From Variovorax boronicumulans (GTDB lineage Bacteria; Pseudomonadota; Gammaproteobacteria; Burkholderiales; Burkholderiaceae_C), in NCBI RefSeq assembly GCF_019352895.1, contig NZ_JAAAFX010000007.1:227122-291121 (forward strand): 64,000 nucleotides of DNA, in the 5' to 3' direction. Within the stretch, counting starts at the first letter, position 1; the number at the start of each line of letters is the position of its first letter. Below are positions 1-7,874 of this stretch, one piece after another. The notes under the pieces were generated by a model, which saw only the letters and a list, made by a program, of their open reading frames with translations, ran no database searches and was not told the DNA's origin. The translations under genes and the position numbers were made by a program.

Positions 1-2
1 GA

Positions 3-1334
3 TCAGCCGAGGGCAGGGCGAATCAGCACCGCGGCCGAGGTCTTGTGGCTGGCCGTGTCGACCAGAACCAGCGAGCCCAGGGCGCGCGAACGCGTGAACG
101 GCAGCACCGCCAGCGGCTGCTGCAGCGCGAGCACCACGTCGCCGATGGCGTTGGCTTCCAGCTGCGCCGCGGGCTTCGATTCGAGCGTGGCGATGTCGAC
201 CCGGTCGACGATACGCGCCACCTTGGCCTTGACCCAGCGGTGGCCCTGCAGTGCCCAGTAGATACGGCCCGGCACCAGCGGCTCGTCGTCGAGCCAGGCG
301 ACCGTGGCGGTGATCTCGCGCACCGGCGTGAAGGCGTCGGGCGCCAGCAGCCAGTCGCCGCGCGACACGTCGAGTTCGCGGTCGAGCACGATGCCCGCGC
401 TGTGGCCCGCATGCACGGCCTTGGGCTGGCGCGTGTGGCCCAGCACCTGCGCCACGGTCGCGCTCTGGCCGCTGGGCATCACGGTGACGCGCTGGCCCGG
501 CTCCACGTGGCCGCTCGCGACCCGGCCCCAGAACACGCGGCGGCCCTGCGAGGTGTCGGCGGAAGAAGAGAACTTCTCCACCCATTGCACCGGGAAGGCG
601 AAGGGCACGTCCTCGTCCTGCGCGGTGACCGGCAGGCCCTCGAGCAGCTCGAGCAGGGCCGGGCCCTGGTAGCCGCACCAGTCGGGGTGCGCCGACACCA
701 CGTTCCAGCCCTTGAGCGCGGAGATCGGCACGATGGCCGCGACCTGCACGCCGGCGTTCTCGGCGAAGGCGTGGAGTGCGTTCGAGATGCGCTCGAAGGC
801 CAGTTCGGCATCGGCGATGGCGTCGAGCTTGTTGACCGCGAAGACGATCGACTGCACGCGCAGCAGGTGGCACAGCAGCGCATGGCGGCGCGTCTGCGCG
901 AGCAGTTCGCCCTTGACCACTTCGCCGTCGCCCACTTCCGCGGCCCAGGCCAGCTTGGTCGCGTCGACCAGCACCACGGCTGCATCGGCGCTCGAGGCGG
1001 CCGTGACCATGTTGCGCGTGTACTGCTCGTGGCCCGGCGCGTCGCCGATGATGAACTTGCGCTTCGCCGTGGCGAAGTAGCGGTAGGCCACGTCGATGGT
1101 GATGCCCTGCTCGCGCTCGGCCGACAGGCCGTCGGTGAGCAGCGCCAGGTCGGTCTCGCCGCCGCGCTGCACGCCGGCCAGCTGGTCCTGCAGCACGGTC
1201 TTGCTGTCGACCAGCAAGCGGCCGATCAGCGTGCTCTTGCCGTCGTCGACGGAGCCGCAGGTGATGAAGCGCAGCGCGGCGCCGGTGTCGGCGTGGACGT
1301 CGGTATTCACAGGGGTAGCAATCGTCGCGCTCAT
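3..1334 (-). CDS. cysN: Sulfate adenylyltransferase subunit 1 (GTPase CysN)
   Basis: This is the regulatory GTPase of ATP sulfurylase, which with CysD makes APS from sulfate and ATP in the cytoplasm. At 443 residues it is a translation-factor-type GTPase. The P-loop GSVDDGKST lies near residue 25, followed by DAPGHEQ (switch II) and NKLD (base recognition), then EF-Tu-like beta-barrel domains. There is no APS kinase (CysC) extension at the C-terminus, so this is not a CysNC fusion. The start ATG overlaps the CysD stop by one base (TGATG), so the two subunits are translationally coupled. The gene ends at the left edge of the window with its stop codon intact. Confidence 0.96.
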   Translation of the reverse strand: MSATIATPVNTDVHADTGAALRFITCGSVDDGKSTLIGRLLVDSKTVLQDQLAGVQRGGETDLALLTDGLSAEREQGITIDVAYRYFATAKRKFIIGDAPGHEQYTRNMVTAASSADAAVVLVDATKLAWAAEVGDGEVVKGELLAQTRRHALLCHLLRVQSIVFAVNKLDAIADAELAFERISNALHAFAENAGVQVAAIVPISALKGWNVVSAHPDWCGYQGPALLELLEGLPVTAQDEDVPFAFPVQWVEKFSSSADTSQGRRVFWGRVASGHVEPGQRVTVMPSGQSATVAQVLGHTRQPKAVHAGHSAGIVLDRELDVSRGDWLLAPDAFTPVREITATVAWLDDEPLVPGRIYWALQGHRWVKAKVARIVDRVDIATLESKPAAQLEANAIGDVVLALQQPLAVLPFTRSRALGSLVLVDTASHKTSAAVLIRPALG

Positions 1335-2284
1335 CAGAAGTAACCGTCTTTCTTTCGTTTTTCCATGGAGGCTTCGGACGTCATGTCGTCCATGCGCGTC
1401 GCGCCGCGCTCGCTCACGTCGACCGTGAGCGTCTCCAGCACCACGTCGCCGGCATCGGCCGCCAGGCTCTCGACCGGGCAGGTGGTGGTGATGTCGCCCA
1501 CGGTGCGGAAGCGCACGTCGCGGGTCTGGACGGTCTCGCCGTCGCGTGCCGGCGTGAGCGGGCTCACCGGCACCAGCAGGCCGCGGCGCTCGACCACCTC
1601 GCGCTTGTGCGTGTAGTAGATCGAGGGCAGGGCGACCTGCTCGCGTTCGATGTACTGCCAGACGTCGAGCTCGGTCCAGTTGGAGATCGGGAACACGCGG
1701 AAGTGTTCGCCCGGTGCCAGCCGCGTGTTGAACAGCGTCCAGAGTTCGGGGCGCTGGTCCTTGGGCTGCCATTGGCCGAAGGCGTCGCGGTGCGAGAAGA
1801 TGCGCTCCTTGGCGCGCGCCTTCTCCTCGTCGCGGCGCGCGCCGCCGATCAGCGCGTCGAAGCGGAATTCCTCGATGGCTTCGAGCAGCGTGACCGACTG
1901 GTGCGCGTTGCGCGACTCGCCCGGGTGGGCCAGGCGCACGGTGCCGCGCGCCATCGAGTCCTCGACGCTGCGCACGATCAGCTCGGCGCCCAGTTCCTTG
2001 GCACGGAAGTCGCGGAAGTCGGTCACTTCGGGGAAGTTGTGGCCGGTGTCGATCATCAGCAGCGGGTAGGGGATGCGGCCGGTGCCGAAGGCCTTCTCGG
2101 CGCACTTGAGCAGCACCAGCGAATCCTTGCCGCCCGAGAACAGCAGGGTCGGGCGCTCGAAGGCCGCGGCCACTTCGCGCAGGATGAAGATCGCTTCTTC
2201 CTCGAGCGCGTCGAGGTGCGTGTTGGACAGGCGCGGGGCTGTGTGCGTGGGTTGCAGCATGTCGATGTCGGTGCGGGCGTTCAT
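1334..2284 (-). CDS. cysD: Sulfate adenylyltransferase subunit 2 (CysD)
   Basis: This is the catalytic subunit of ATP sulfurylase, an N-type PP-loop ATP pyrophosphatase. It has 316 residues, and the PP-loop motif SGGKDS sits near residue 50 in FSGGKDSLVLLK. The C-terminus ends KRKKDGYF, as in other CysD proteins. It lies 25 bp downstream of cysH and overlaps cysN by one base, forming a cysH-cysD-cysN unit read leftward. Length and motifs are normal for the family. Confidence 0.96.
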   Translation of the reverse strand: MNARTDIDMLQPTHTAPRLSNTHLDALEEEAIFILREVAAAFERPTLLFSGGKDSLVLLKCAEKAFGTGRIPYPLLMIDTGHNFPEVTDFRDFRAKELGAELIVRSVEDSMARGTVRLAHPGESRNAHQSVTLLEAIEEFRFDALIGGARRDEEKARAKERIFSHRDAFGQWQPKDQRPELWTLFNTRLAPGEHFRVFPISNWTELDVWQYIEREQVALPSIYYTHKREVVERRGLLVPVSPLTPARDGETVQTRDVRFRTVGDITTTCPVESLAADAGDVVLETLTVDVSERGATRMDDMTSEASMEKRKKDGYF

Positions 2285-2309
2285 GGTGGGAGCGGAGGGA
2301 GCGATGTCG

Positions 2310-2933
2310 TCAGTGCGAGATGTGCAGGCCGCACTCGCGGTTGTCTTCGCCCTTGGTCGGGTCCACGTAGTCGAAGTTGTTCGGCAGGCCGTGCGCTTCG
2401 CAGTAGTCGTACAGTTCCTTCGACGACCAGTGCAGCAGCGGCGCGACCTTGATCAGGCCATCGGGGTTGATGCTCACCGGGTCCATCTGCGCGCGCACGG
2501 CCGTGTCGGTGGCGCGCAGCGCGGTGAACCAGACCTTGGGCGCGGTCTCGCGCAGCGCTCGGGCGAAGGGCTCGAGCTTCACTTCTTCGGTGAAGGCCGC
2601 ATGGCGCGGGTCGTCGAGCGCGGGCGTGGGGCCGTCCGCGGCCTCGCGGTGCGCACGCGAGCGGCGCGGCAGGTAGATGTGCAGGTCCAGGCCCAGCTGC
2701 TTCGTCACTTCGTCGGCAAAACGGTAGGTGGCCTCGGTGTTGTAGCCGTTGTCCATCCAGACCACGGGCACGTCGCGCTTCGCACGCGTGACCAGGTGCA
2801 GGATCACGGCCTCGAAGGGCCGGAAGTTGGTGGTGATGATCGCGGGCTGGCCCAGGCCGAGGGCCCAGTCCACGAGGCCGGGCGCATTGCGGCCAAGTTC
2901 GGTGTTGACGTGTGCGAGGTCGATGCTGCTCAT
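2310..2933 (-). CDS. cysH: PAPS/APS reductase family protein (CysH)
   Basis: This is the assimilatory reductase that turns (phospho)adenylyl sulfate into sulfite. It has 207 residues, shorter than E. coli CysH (about 244). The ATP-pyrophosphatase-like core is visible (TTNFRPFEAV, then WMDNGYNTEATYRF), and the catalytic C-terminal motif ECGLH is present. The paired cysteines that bind the 4Fe-4S cluster in APS reductases (CC...CxxC) are missing; the equivalent stretch reads HAAFTEEVKLEPFARAL. By family rules this predicts PAPS rather than APS as substrate, although no APS kinase is in the window. It is first in the leftward cysHDN unit. No strong ribosome site precedes the ATG, so a slightly longer protein from a non-ATG start is possible. 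Confidence 0.9.
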   Translation of the reverse strand: MSSIDLAHVNTELGRNAPGLVDWALGLGQPAIITTNFRPFEAVILHLVTRAKRDVPVVWMDNGYNTEATYRFADEVTKQLGLDLHIYLPRRSRAHREAADGPTPALDDPRHAAFTEEVKLEPFARALRETAPKVWFTALRATDTAVRAQMDPVSINPDGLIKVAPLLHWSSKELYDYCEAHGLPNNFDYVDPTKGEDNRECGLHISH

Positions 2934-2987
2934 AGGGCGAAGATGTCGGTGGAGGCCTGAACTTTAGGCAGAGGCCTTATGAAAACA

Positions 2988-3085
2988 AACGATCTTTTTG
3001 TTCGCGCTTCATGCGGATAAGCAAATGCCCCAACAACCATGCGGGTTGCGGCGCGGTTTGGCGGCCGATCCGGATAAGGCGCACA
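2988..3085 (-). promoter_or_regulatory. cysHDN upstream region with two GGATAAG boxes
   Basis: Upstream of cysH the + strand carries GGATAAG at 3015-3021 and again at 3072-3078, 57 bp apart. CTTATCC is the sense in the direction of cysH transcription. Between them is CCATGCGGGTT. The same boxes, spacing and internal block recur upstream of cysI. Inference: binding site of a CysB/Cbl/SsuR-type LysR regulator. The regulator itself is not encoded in the window. Confidence 0.6.
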
Positions 3086-3132
3086 GCGGTGCTCCCTAGA
3101 ATGAAAGCACCGCATCCAACCGCTCGCACCCG

Positions 3133-3939
3133 ATGGCCAACCGTTCCTATCTCTACAGCCTGAGCAACCGTCCTGCCTCCTACGCGGACCGCCCGGAGAC
3201 GATCTCGGGCCTGTCCGAGTGGCCCTACGACGTGCCCTTCATGTACCGGCTGCTGATGTCCGGCGATCCGCAGCTCTGTGCCTCGCTGATCTCCGACGGC
3301 CTCGAAGGCGACACGCCCGAAGAGAAGATCCGGCTGCATGCAATCGGCAGCGGCTTCGACGCGGGCTTTGCACGCGTGCAGCGTTTCATCGCGATCGTTC
3401 GCCATCTCGTCACGCTGCCGCCCCTGCCCGCGCCGCCCCCGGTGCCGAAGGCGCCGACGCTGGCGGAGCGCCTCAAGCGCTTCGTCTCGCCGCAGGCCGA
3501 AGCGGCGCCGGTCGCCGCGGTCGCGCAGCCCGTGGCGACCGCGCAGTTGCTGGCCGGACTCGACGAGACGATGGCCTTCCTCGAAGCCCATCGCGACGCC
3601 TGCCTGCTGCTGGAAACCGTCGAGCTCGACTGCATGTCCGAGGAAACGGAAGAGGGCTTGCGCGGCTGCGTGGAAGAAGAGATCGCCCGCTGCATCGCTG
3701 CGGGGGCGGCGCTCGACGCGCTGCCGGACGACATCGCCCAGGCCGCGCGGCGCCTGCAGGCGGCGCTGCTGGAAGAACAGGACGCGCCGCTCGATGCCTT
3801 CTTCGGCCTGCGGCTGGACGACGACTGCGACAGCACGCGCAGCGGCGCCACCGAGGACCCGCTGGGCCTGCAGTGGTCCGACGTGCTGTATTTCGAGCTG
3901 TTCGACCGCGCCGCCTTCGAGGAGGCGCAGCGCGGCTGA
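3133..3939 (+). CDS. Uncharacterised acidic protein between the cys units
   Basis: I do not recognise a named family. The 268-residue protein begins MANRSYLYSLSNRP, has no signal peptide or membrane segment, a proline-rich linker near residues 96-106 (PPLPAPPPVPKAP), and an acidic, helical C-terminal half ending in DVLYFELFDRAAFEEA. It looks cytoplasmic and has normal local codon use. It is read rightward and lies between cysH and the DUF934-cysI pair, which are read leftward, so it breaks up a gene set that is normally contiguous. Its 3' end is 12 bp from the DUF934 stop (convergent). Nothing in the sequence ties it to sulfur metabolism. Confidence 0.8.
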   Translation: MANRSYLYSLSNRPASYADRPETISGLSEWPYDVPFMYRLLMSGDPQLCASLISDGLEGDTPEEKIRLHAIGSGFDAGFARVQRFIAIVRHLVTLPPLPAPPPVPKAPTLAERLKRFVSPQAEAAPVAAVAQPVATAQLLAGLDETMAFLEAHRDACLLLETVELDCMSEETEEGLRGCVEEEIARCIAAGAALDALPDDIAQAARRLQAALLEEQDAPLDAFFGLRLDDDCDSTRSGATEDPLGLQWSDVLYFELFDRAAFEEAQRG

Positions 3940-3951
3940 ACGCGGGCTTTT

Positions 3952-4356
3952 TCAGGCGCCCTGGGTGCCGTCCGCGAAGTGCGGCGCGACATGCACAGCA
4001 TCGCCCTGGTAGAAGGCCGAGAAGCGCTTGAACTGGCGTTGCGCCGCCGAGGCGTCGACGCCTTCCTTGAGCACGGCGCTGGTGAAGCCCGTGCGCTCCA
4101 TCTGCACCAGCTGGTCGATCAGCACGTCGCCGGTGGCGCGGATGTCGCCCTTGAAACCCATGCGCCGGCGCAGCAGGAAGGCCTGGCTGTAGGCGCGGCC
4201 GTCGGTGAACTTCGGGAAGTGCAGGTCGATGCGGTCGATGTCCTGCAGGCAGACCTCGATCGCCTGCGGGTCGGCATCGTTGGCCAGTTGCAGCACGCGC
4301 GGATCGCCGTCGTCGACGTGGTCTTCGGTGGCAAGAAGTTTCAGGGTCTGGCTCAT
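3952..4356 (-). CDS. DUF934 protein, sulfite-reduction accessory
   Basis: A 134-residue DUF934 protein, a family found almost exclusively beside cysI or nirA-type sulfite reductase genes in proteobacteria. Typical blocks are visible: FPKFTDGRAYSQAFLLRRR near residue 50, then GDVLIDQLVQMERTGF. Its biochemical role is not established; an accessory role in sulfite reduction is inferred from its constant linkage. Its ATG overlaps the cysI stop by four bases (ATGA), so the two are translationally coupled. Confidence 0.9.
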   Translation of the reverse strand: MSQTLKLLATEDHVDDGDPRVLQLANDADPQAIEVCLQDIDRIDLHFPKFTDGRAYSQAFLLRRRMGFKGDIRATGDVLIDQLVQMERTGFTSAVLKEGVDASAAQRQFKRFSAFYQGDAVHVAPHFADGTQGA

Positions 4357-6146
4357 GCTGCCACCTCTTCGGCCTTGAAGCGCGCACCGTTGGCCGCGGC
4401 CTTGAACGGGTCGTGGCCCACGCGGCGCAGCGTGTCGATGAAGGTCTCGCTCTTCCCGTCGATGACCTTGCGGTTGTCGCGGTAGGCGCCGAGCACGGCC
4501 TCGATCACCTCGGGCACTTCGGCGGCGGAGAACGAGGGGCCGACGGCCTTGCCGGCCTGGGCCGGGCCGCTGAGGTCGGAGCCGTCGGAGCCGGCCAGCG
4601 TGACCTGGTACCACTCCTTGCCGTCCTTGTCGACGCCCAGGATGCCGATGTGGCCGCTGTGGTGGTGGCCGCAGGAGTTGATGCAGCCGCTGATGTGCAG
4701 GTCGATCTCGCCCAGGTCGTCGAGCTCGTCGAGGTCCTGGTAGCGCTCGGTGATGGCCTCGGCGATCGGGATCGAGCGCGCATTGGCCAGCGCGCAGAAG
4801 TCGCCGCCGGGGCAGGCGATCATGTCGGTCAGCAGGTGCACGTTGGCGCTGGCGAAGCCGGCCTCGCGCGCGGCCAGCCACAGCGCATGCAGGTCTTCGG
4901 CATGCACCCAGGGCAGCAGCAGGTTCTGGTCGTGCGTCACGCGCACTTCGCCGGCGCTGAAGCGGTCGGCCAGCTGCGCCGCGGTGTCGAGCTGGTCGGC
5001 CGAGGCATCGCCCGGGGCCTGCTTGAGGCGCTTGAACGACAGCGTCACCGAGCGCAGCGCGGGGTTCTGGTGCGGCGCCACGTTGCGCGCCAGCCAGCGC
5101 GCGAACTGCACGTCGTCGGCGGCCTGCTGGCGCAGCGCGGCGTCGGTCTGCTCGGCGCTCTGCAGCACGCGGGTGGCCAGCGTCGGCGGCACGAAGGAGG
5201 CGGCCACGCGGTCGTACTCGGCCTGCGTGATGGTGTGCGGTGCGCCGTCGTGTTCGAGGATCTGCTTGTACTCGGCCTCGACGTCGTCGATGTAGCGCTG
5301 GCCCTCGGCCTTGACCAGGATCTTGATGCGGGCCTTGTAGATGTTGTCGCGCCGGCCGTAGCGGTTGTAGACCCGCACCACCGCCTCGAGGTAGTTCATG
5401 ACCTGGTTCCAGGGCAGGAACTCGCGCAGCACGGTGCCGATGATCGGCGTGCGGCCCATGCCGCCGCCGACCTGCACGCGGAAGCCCAGTGCGCCGGCCT
5501 CGTCGTGGATCAGCTTGAGGCCCACGTCGTGCCAGCCGGTGGCGGCACGGTCTTCGGTGGCGCCGGTGATCGCGATCTTGAACTTGCGCGGCAGGAAGGC
5601 GAATTCGGGGTGCAGCGTGCTCCACTGGCGCATGATTTCGGCGAAGGGGCGCGGATCGGCCACCTCGTCGACCGCCACGCCGGCGCGCTCGTCGCTGGTG
5701 ATGTTGCGGATGCAGTTCCCGCTGGTCTGGATGCCGTGCATGTCGACCGAGGCCAGCAGGTCCATCACGTCGGCGCTCTTGGCCAGCGGGATCCAGTTGT
5801 ACTGGACGTTCTGGCGCGTGGTGAAGTGCGCGTAGTGCGTGGGCAGCTTGAGCGAGCCCAGCTTGCCCTGCGTCTCGATCGCCTTCTGGTAGACGGCCGC
5901 CTCGGGCTCGTCGTATTCGCGGGCGATGCGGGCCAGCACGCGCAGCTGGCGGCTCGAGAGCTCGCCGTAGGGCACGGCCACGCGCAGCATCGGCGCATAG
6001 CGCTGGACGTACCAGCCGTTTTGCAGCCGCAGCGGACGGAAATCGTCCTCCGGAAGCTTGCCGGCCTGCCAGCGTTCCAGCTGGTCGCGAAACTGCGCCG
6101 CGCGCAGGTGCACGAACTGGCGATCGAAATCTGTGTATTGGTACAT
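4353..6146 (-). CDS. cysI: Sulfite reductase hemoprotein (CysI-type)
   Basis: A siroheme and 4Fe-4S enzyme reducing sulfite to sulfide in the cytoplasm, 597 residues. The cluster-binding cysteines are complete: C445 and C451 (CPGGDFC), then C488 and C492 (CINSC). The half-domains carry siroheme-contact signatures such as TSGNCIRN. No CysJ flavoprotein is in the window, so the electron donor (ferredoxin or a separate reductase) is unknown. It is first in the leftward cysI-DUF934 unit, behind an upstream segment nearly identical to that of cysHDN. Confidence 0.93.
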   Translation of the reverse strand: MYQYTDFDRQFVHLRAAQFRDQLERWQAGKLPEDDFRPLRLQNGWYVQRYAPMLRVAVPYGELSSRQLRVLARIAREYDEPEAAVYQKAIETQGKLGSLKLPTHYAHFTTRQNVQYNWIPLAKSADVMDLLASVDMHGIQTSGNCIRNITSDERAGVAVDEVADPRPFAEIMRQWSTLHPEFAFLPRKFKIAITGATEDRAATGWHDVGLKLIHDEAGALGFRVQVGGGMGRTPIIGTVLREFLPWNQVMNYLEAVVRVYNRYGRRDNIYKARIKILVKAEGQRYIDDVEAEYKQILEHDGAPHTITQAEYDRVAASFVPPTLATRVLQSAEQTDAALRQQAADDVQFARWLARNVAPHQNPALRSVTLSFKRLKQAPGDASADQLDTAAQLADRFSAGEVRVTHDQNLLLPWVHAEDLHALWLAAREAGFASANVHLLTDMIACPGGDFCALANARSIPIAEAITERYQDLDELDDLGEIDLHISGCINSCGHHHSGHIGILGVDKDGKEWYQVTLAGSDGSDLSGPAQAGKAVGPSFSAAEVPEVIEAVLGAYRDNRKVIDGKSETFIDTLRRVGHDPFKAAANGARFKAEEVAA

Positions 6147-6228
6147 CGTGTGAAAGTCTTGAAGTGCGGTGCGTCCAGCGCCACCAAGAAGCCGGGACTG
6201 TAGGAGGGCACGGCACGGAAACCAACTA

Positions 6229-6320
6229 TTTTTTGGTTCGCGGCTTATATGGATAAGTTTATGCGCCAGCGCCCATGCGGGTTTCCGGACCTTTCAAGCC
6301 CGTTTCTGGATAAGGAAAAT
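6229..6320 (-). promoter_or_regulatory. cysI upstream region with two GGATAAG boxes
   Basis: The + strand carries GGATAAG at 6251-6257 and 6308-6314, again exactly 57 bp apart, with CCATGCGGGTT between them as upstream of cysH. Either side of the first box the two regions also share TTCGCG-like and ATGC-CCA blocks. This conservation against an otherwise unrelated background suggests a duplicated operator and promoter controlled by one sulfur regulator (CysB-like by inference). Confidence 0.6.
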
Positions 6321-6395
6321 TCGTGGCCCGACCGGTGCACCCGGGCCGGTTTGCAGGGCAGGATCGTACGGCGCCCGAAGCGGGGGCGCGCCGGC

Positions 6396-6776
6396 TCAGC
6401 CGCTCACCAGGCTCAGGATGTTGCCGTCCGGGTCCTTGAACCATGCGATGCGCATGCCTTGCGAGTGGTGGACGTCGCCCTCGAGCTGCGTGTCCGGCAT
6501 GTCCGGGTAGTGCTCGAAGCGGACGCCCTTGGCGGCGAGCGTCTTCGCGATCTGTTCGATCTCCTCGCCGACCGCCCAGCTCATGGCGGTGGCCTGGTTG
6601 CTGCCGGCGAAATCGGAGCGGTAGACGAAGAACTGCGAGGCGCCGCTCTGGAAGGTCAGCACGTCTTCGCATTCGGATGCGACCTGCGTCAGGCCCAGCG
6701 TGTCCTCGTAGAACCGGCGCGCCGTCTCGATGTCCTTGACGGCGAGGTTGGCAATGGTTTCCTTGTTGGCGAGCAT
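6396..6776 (-). CDS. VOC (glyoxalase/bleomycin-resistance fold) family protein
   Basis: A small 126-residue vicinal-oxygen-chelate protein: one pair of beta-alpha-beta-beta-beta modules, with the typical N-terminus (NLAVKDIETARRFYEDTLGL) and the closing FKDPDGNILSLV. Such proteins bind a metal and act as lyases, dioxygenases or drug-binding proteins; the substrate cannot be told here. The ATG at 6776 was chosen because GGAG lies eight bases upstream. Longer upstream frames are weakly supported. It stands alone between cysI and the transglutaminase gene. Confidence 0.85.
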   Translation of the reverse strand: MLANKETIANLAVKDIETARRFYEDTLGLTQVASECEDVLTFQSGASQFFVYRSDFAGSNQATAMSWAVGEEIEQIAKTLAAKGVRFEHYPDMPDTQLEGDVHHSQGMRIAWFKDPDGNILSLVSG

Positions 6777-6872
6777 GGCGGTCTCCTTCCGGAAATTCCG
6801 GGAGGCGATTGCAGCGCCGAATGCGCGCCGCCGACGTAGGACAGGCACCCTGTTGCGTTTGCCCGTGGCGGG

Positions 6873-7769
6873 TCAGCTGGCGTGCCGCTTGACCTGCACC
6901 GAGGCCTCGAGGCCGACATACGCGTCTGCGTCGCCGAACCAGCTGCCCGACACGGGGGCGGCGAAGGCGGGGTCGCGTGCCACGCCGACGCGGATCAGCT
7001 GGCTGCCGCCCAGCAGGTTGTTGGTCGGGTCGTAGGCCACCCAGCCCGCGCCGGGCAGGTAGGCCTGCAGCCAGGCGTGGGTGGCGCCGGCACCGGTCAT
7101 GGCGCCGTCGCTGCCGGGGGCGTTGACGTCGAGCGCGCTGTCGTAGAGGTAGCCCGAGACGAAGCGCGTCGCCACGCCCAGGCGGCGCATGGCCTCCATC
7201 ATCAGCAGCGCGTAGTCGCGGCAGCTGCCGCCCCCCAGCGCCAGGGTCTGCAGCGGCGTCTGCGTGCCTTCCTCCTCCCGCGTCTCGTAGCGGAAGTTCT
7301 GGTTGATGTGCTGGTTCATGCGCCCCATCAGGTCGCGCGTGCCGGTCGGGCCGTCGTGGCGGAAGAACTGGTGCGCCCAGGCGATCAGCTTGCCCTCGGG
7401 GTCGTCGTGGTGCGGGCGCAGGTAGTGCTCCAGGTCGAGCCGGTCCTGCAGCGAGTAGGCGAAGGGCAGGAATTCGGCCGAGGGCGAGAGCAGGGAGAGG
7501 TCCTGCGTGACGTCGGCACGCTCGATGGTGAACGAGGCCACCAGCCGCAGTTCCAGCGCCGGCTGGATCGGCTGGACCAGCGCCACCGAGTTGGAATGCG
7601 GGTCCTGGATCATCCGCACGATCGCCTCGGGGCTGACCTGCAGGTCGGTCGCCAGCACCCGCAGGTCGTGGCTGTCGCGCGGACGGAACATGACGCGGTG
7701 CTCGCCGAAGGTGACCGGCGTGCTGTAGCGGTAGACCGTGGTGTGGGTGATGTCGTAGCGGATGGGCAT
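6873..7769 (-). CDS. Transglutaminase-like cysteine protease family protein
   Basis: 298 residues. An N-terminal beta-rich bacterial transglutaminase-like domain (YDITHTTVYRYSTPVTFGEH) is followed by the transglutaminase core with the full triad: Cys183 in GGGSCRDYA, His231 in ATHAWLQAY and Asp247 in AYDPTN. There is no signal peptide. Such proteins are peptidases or amidases of unknown substrate, and often lie near CFA-type methyltransferase genes. It diverges from the methyltransferase operon at 7875. A second in-frame ATG at 7778 is equally possible, and neither has a clear ribosome site. Confidence 0.85.
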   Translation of the reverse strand: MPIRYDITHTTVYRYSTPVTFGEHRVMFRPRDSHDLRVLATDLQVSPEAIVRMIQDPHSNSVALVQPIQPALELRLVASFTIERADVTQDLSLLSPSAEFLPFAYSLQDRLDLEHYLRPHHDDPEGKLIAWAHQFFRHDGPTGTRDLMGRMNQHINQNFRYETREEEGTQTPLQTLALGGGSCRDYALLMMEAMRRLGVATRFVSGYLYDSALDVNAPGSDGAMTGAGATHAWLQAYLPGAGWVAYDPTNNLLGGSQLIRVGVARDPAFAAPVSGSWFGDADAYVGLEASVQVKRHAS

Positions 7770-7799
7770 GCGCTGCATTCTGCGCGTGTCACGTGACGT

Positions 7800-7825
7800 T
7801 GATCCAGTTGGGACTTTGCTGCGTA
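7800..7825 (+). promoter_or_regulatory. Predicted ECF-sigma promoter, TGATCC-N16-CGTA
   Basis: TGATCC at 7800-7805 and CGTA at 7822-7825 are separated by exactly 16 bases, about 50 bp upstream of the methyltransferase start at 7875. TGATC as the -35 element is what I recall for RpoE/ChrR-type (ECF11) promoters. The sigma/anti-sigma pair at 11467-12680 is the obvious candidate regulator. Confidence 0.6.
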
Positions 7826-7874
7826 TAGCCCACAGCGGCACCCCATCGAGGTGCCACCCAACGAGGACACGCGC

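Noticed and set aside
3..1334. CysN-CysC fusion supplying APS kinase
   Set aside because: The protein ends at residue 443 straight after the beta-barrel domains. There is no second P-loop kinase domain.
7770..7799. An ECF-type promoter reading leftward into the transglutaminase gene
   Set aside because: On the minus strand no TGATC element with a CGTA 16 bases downstream was found in the gap, so membership of the regulon is not supported for that gene.
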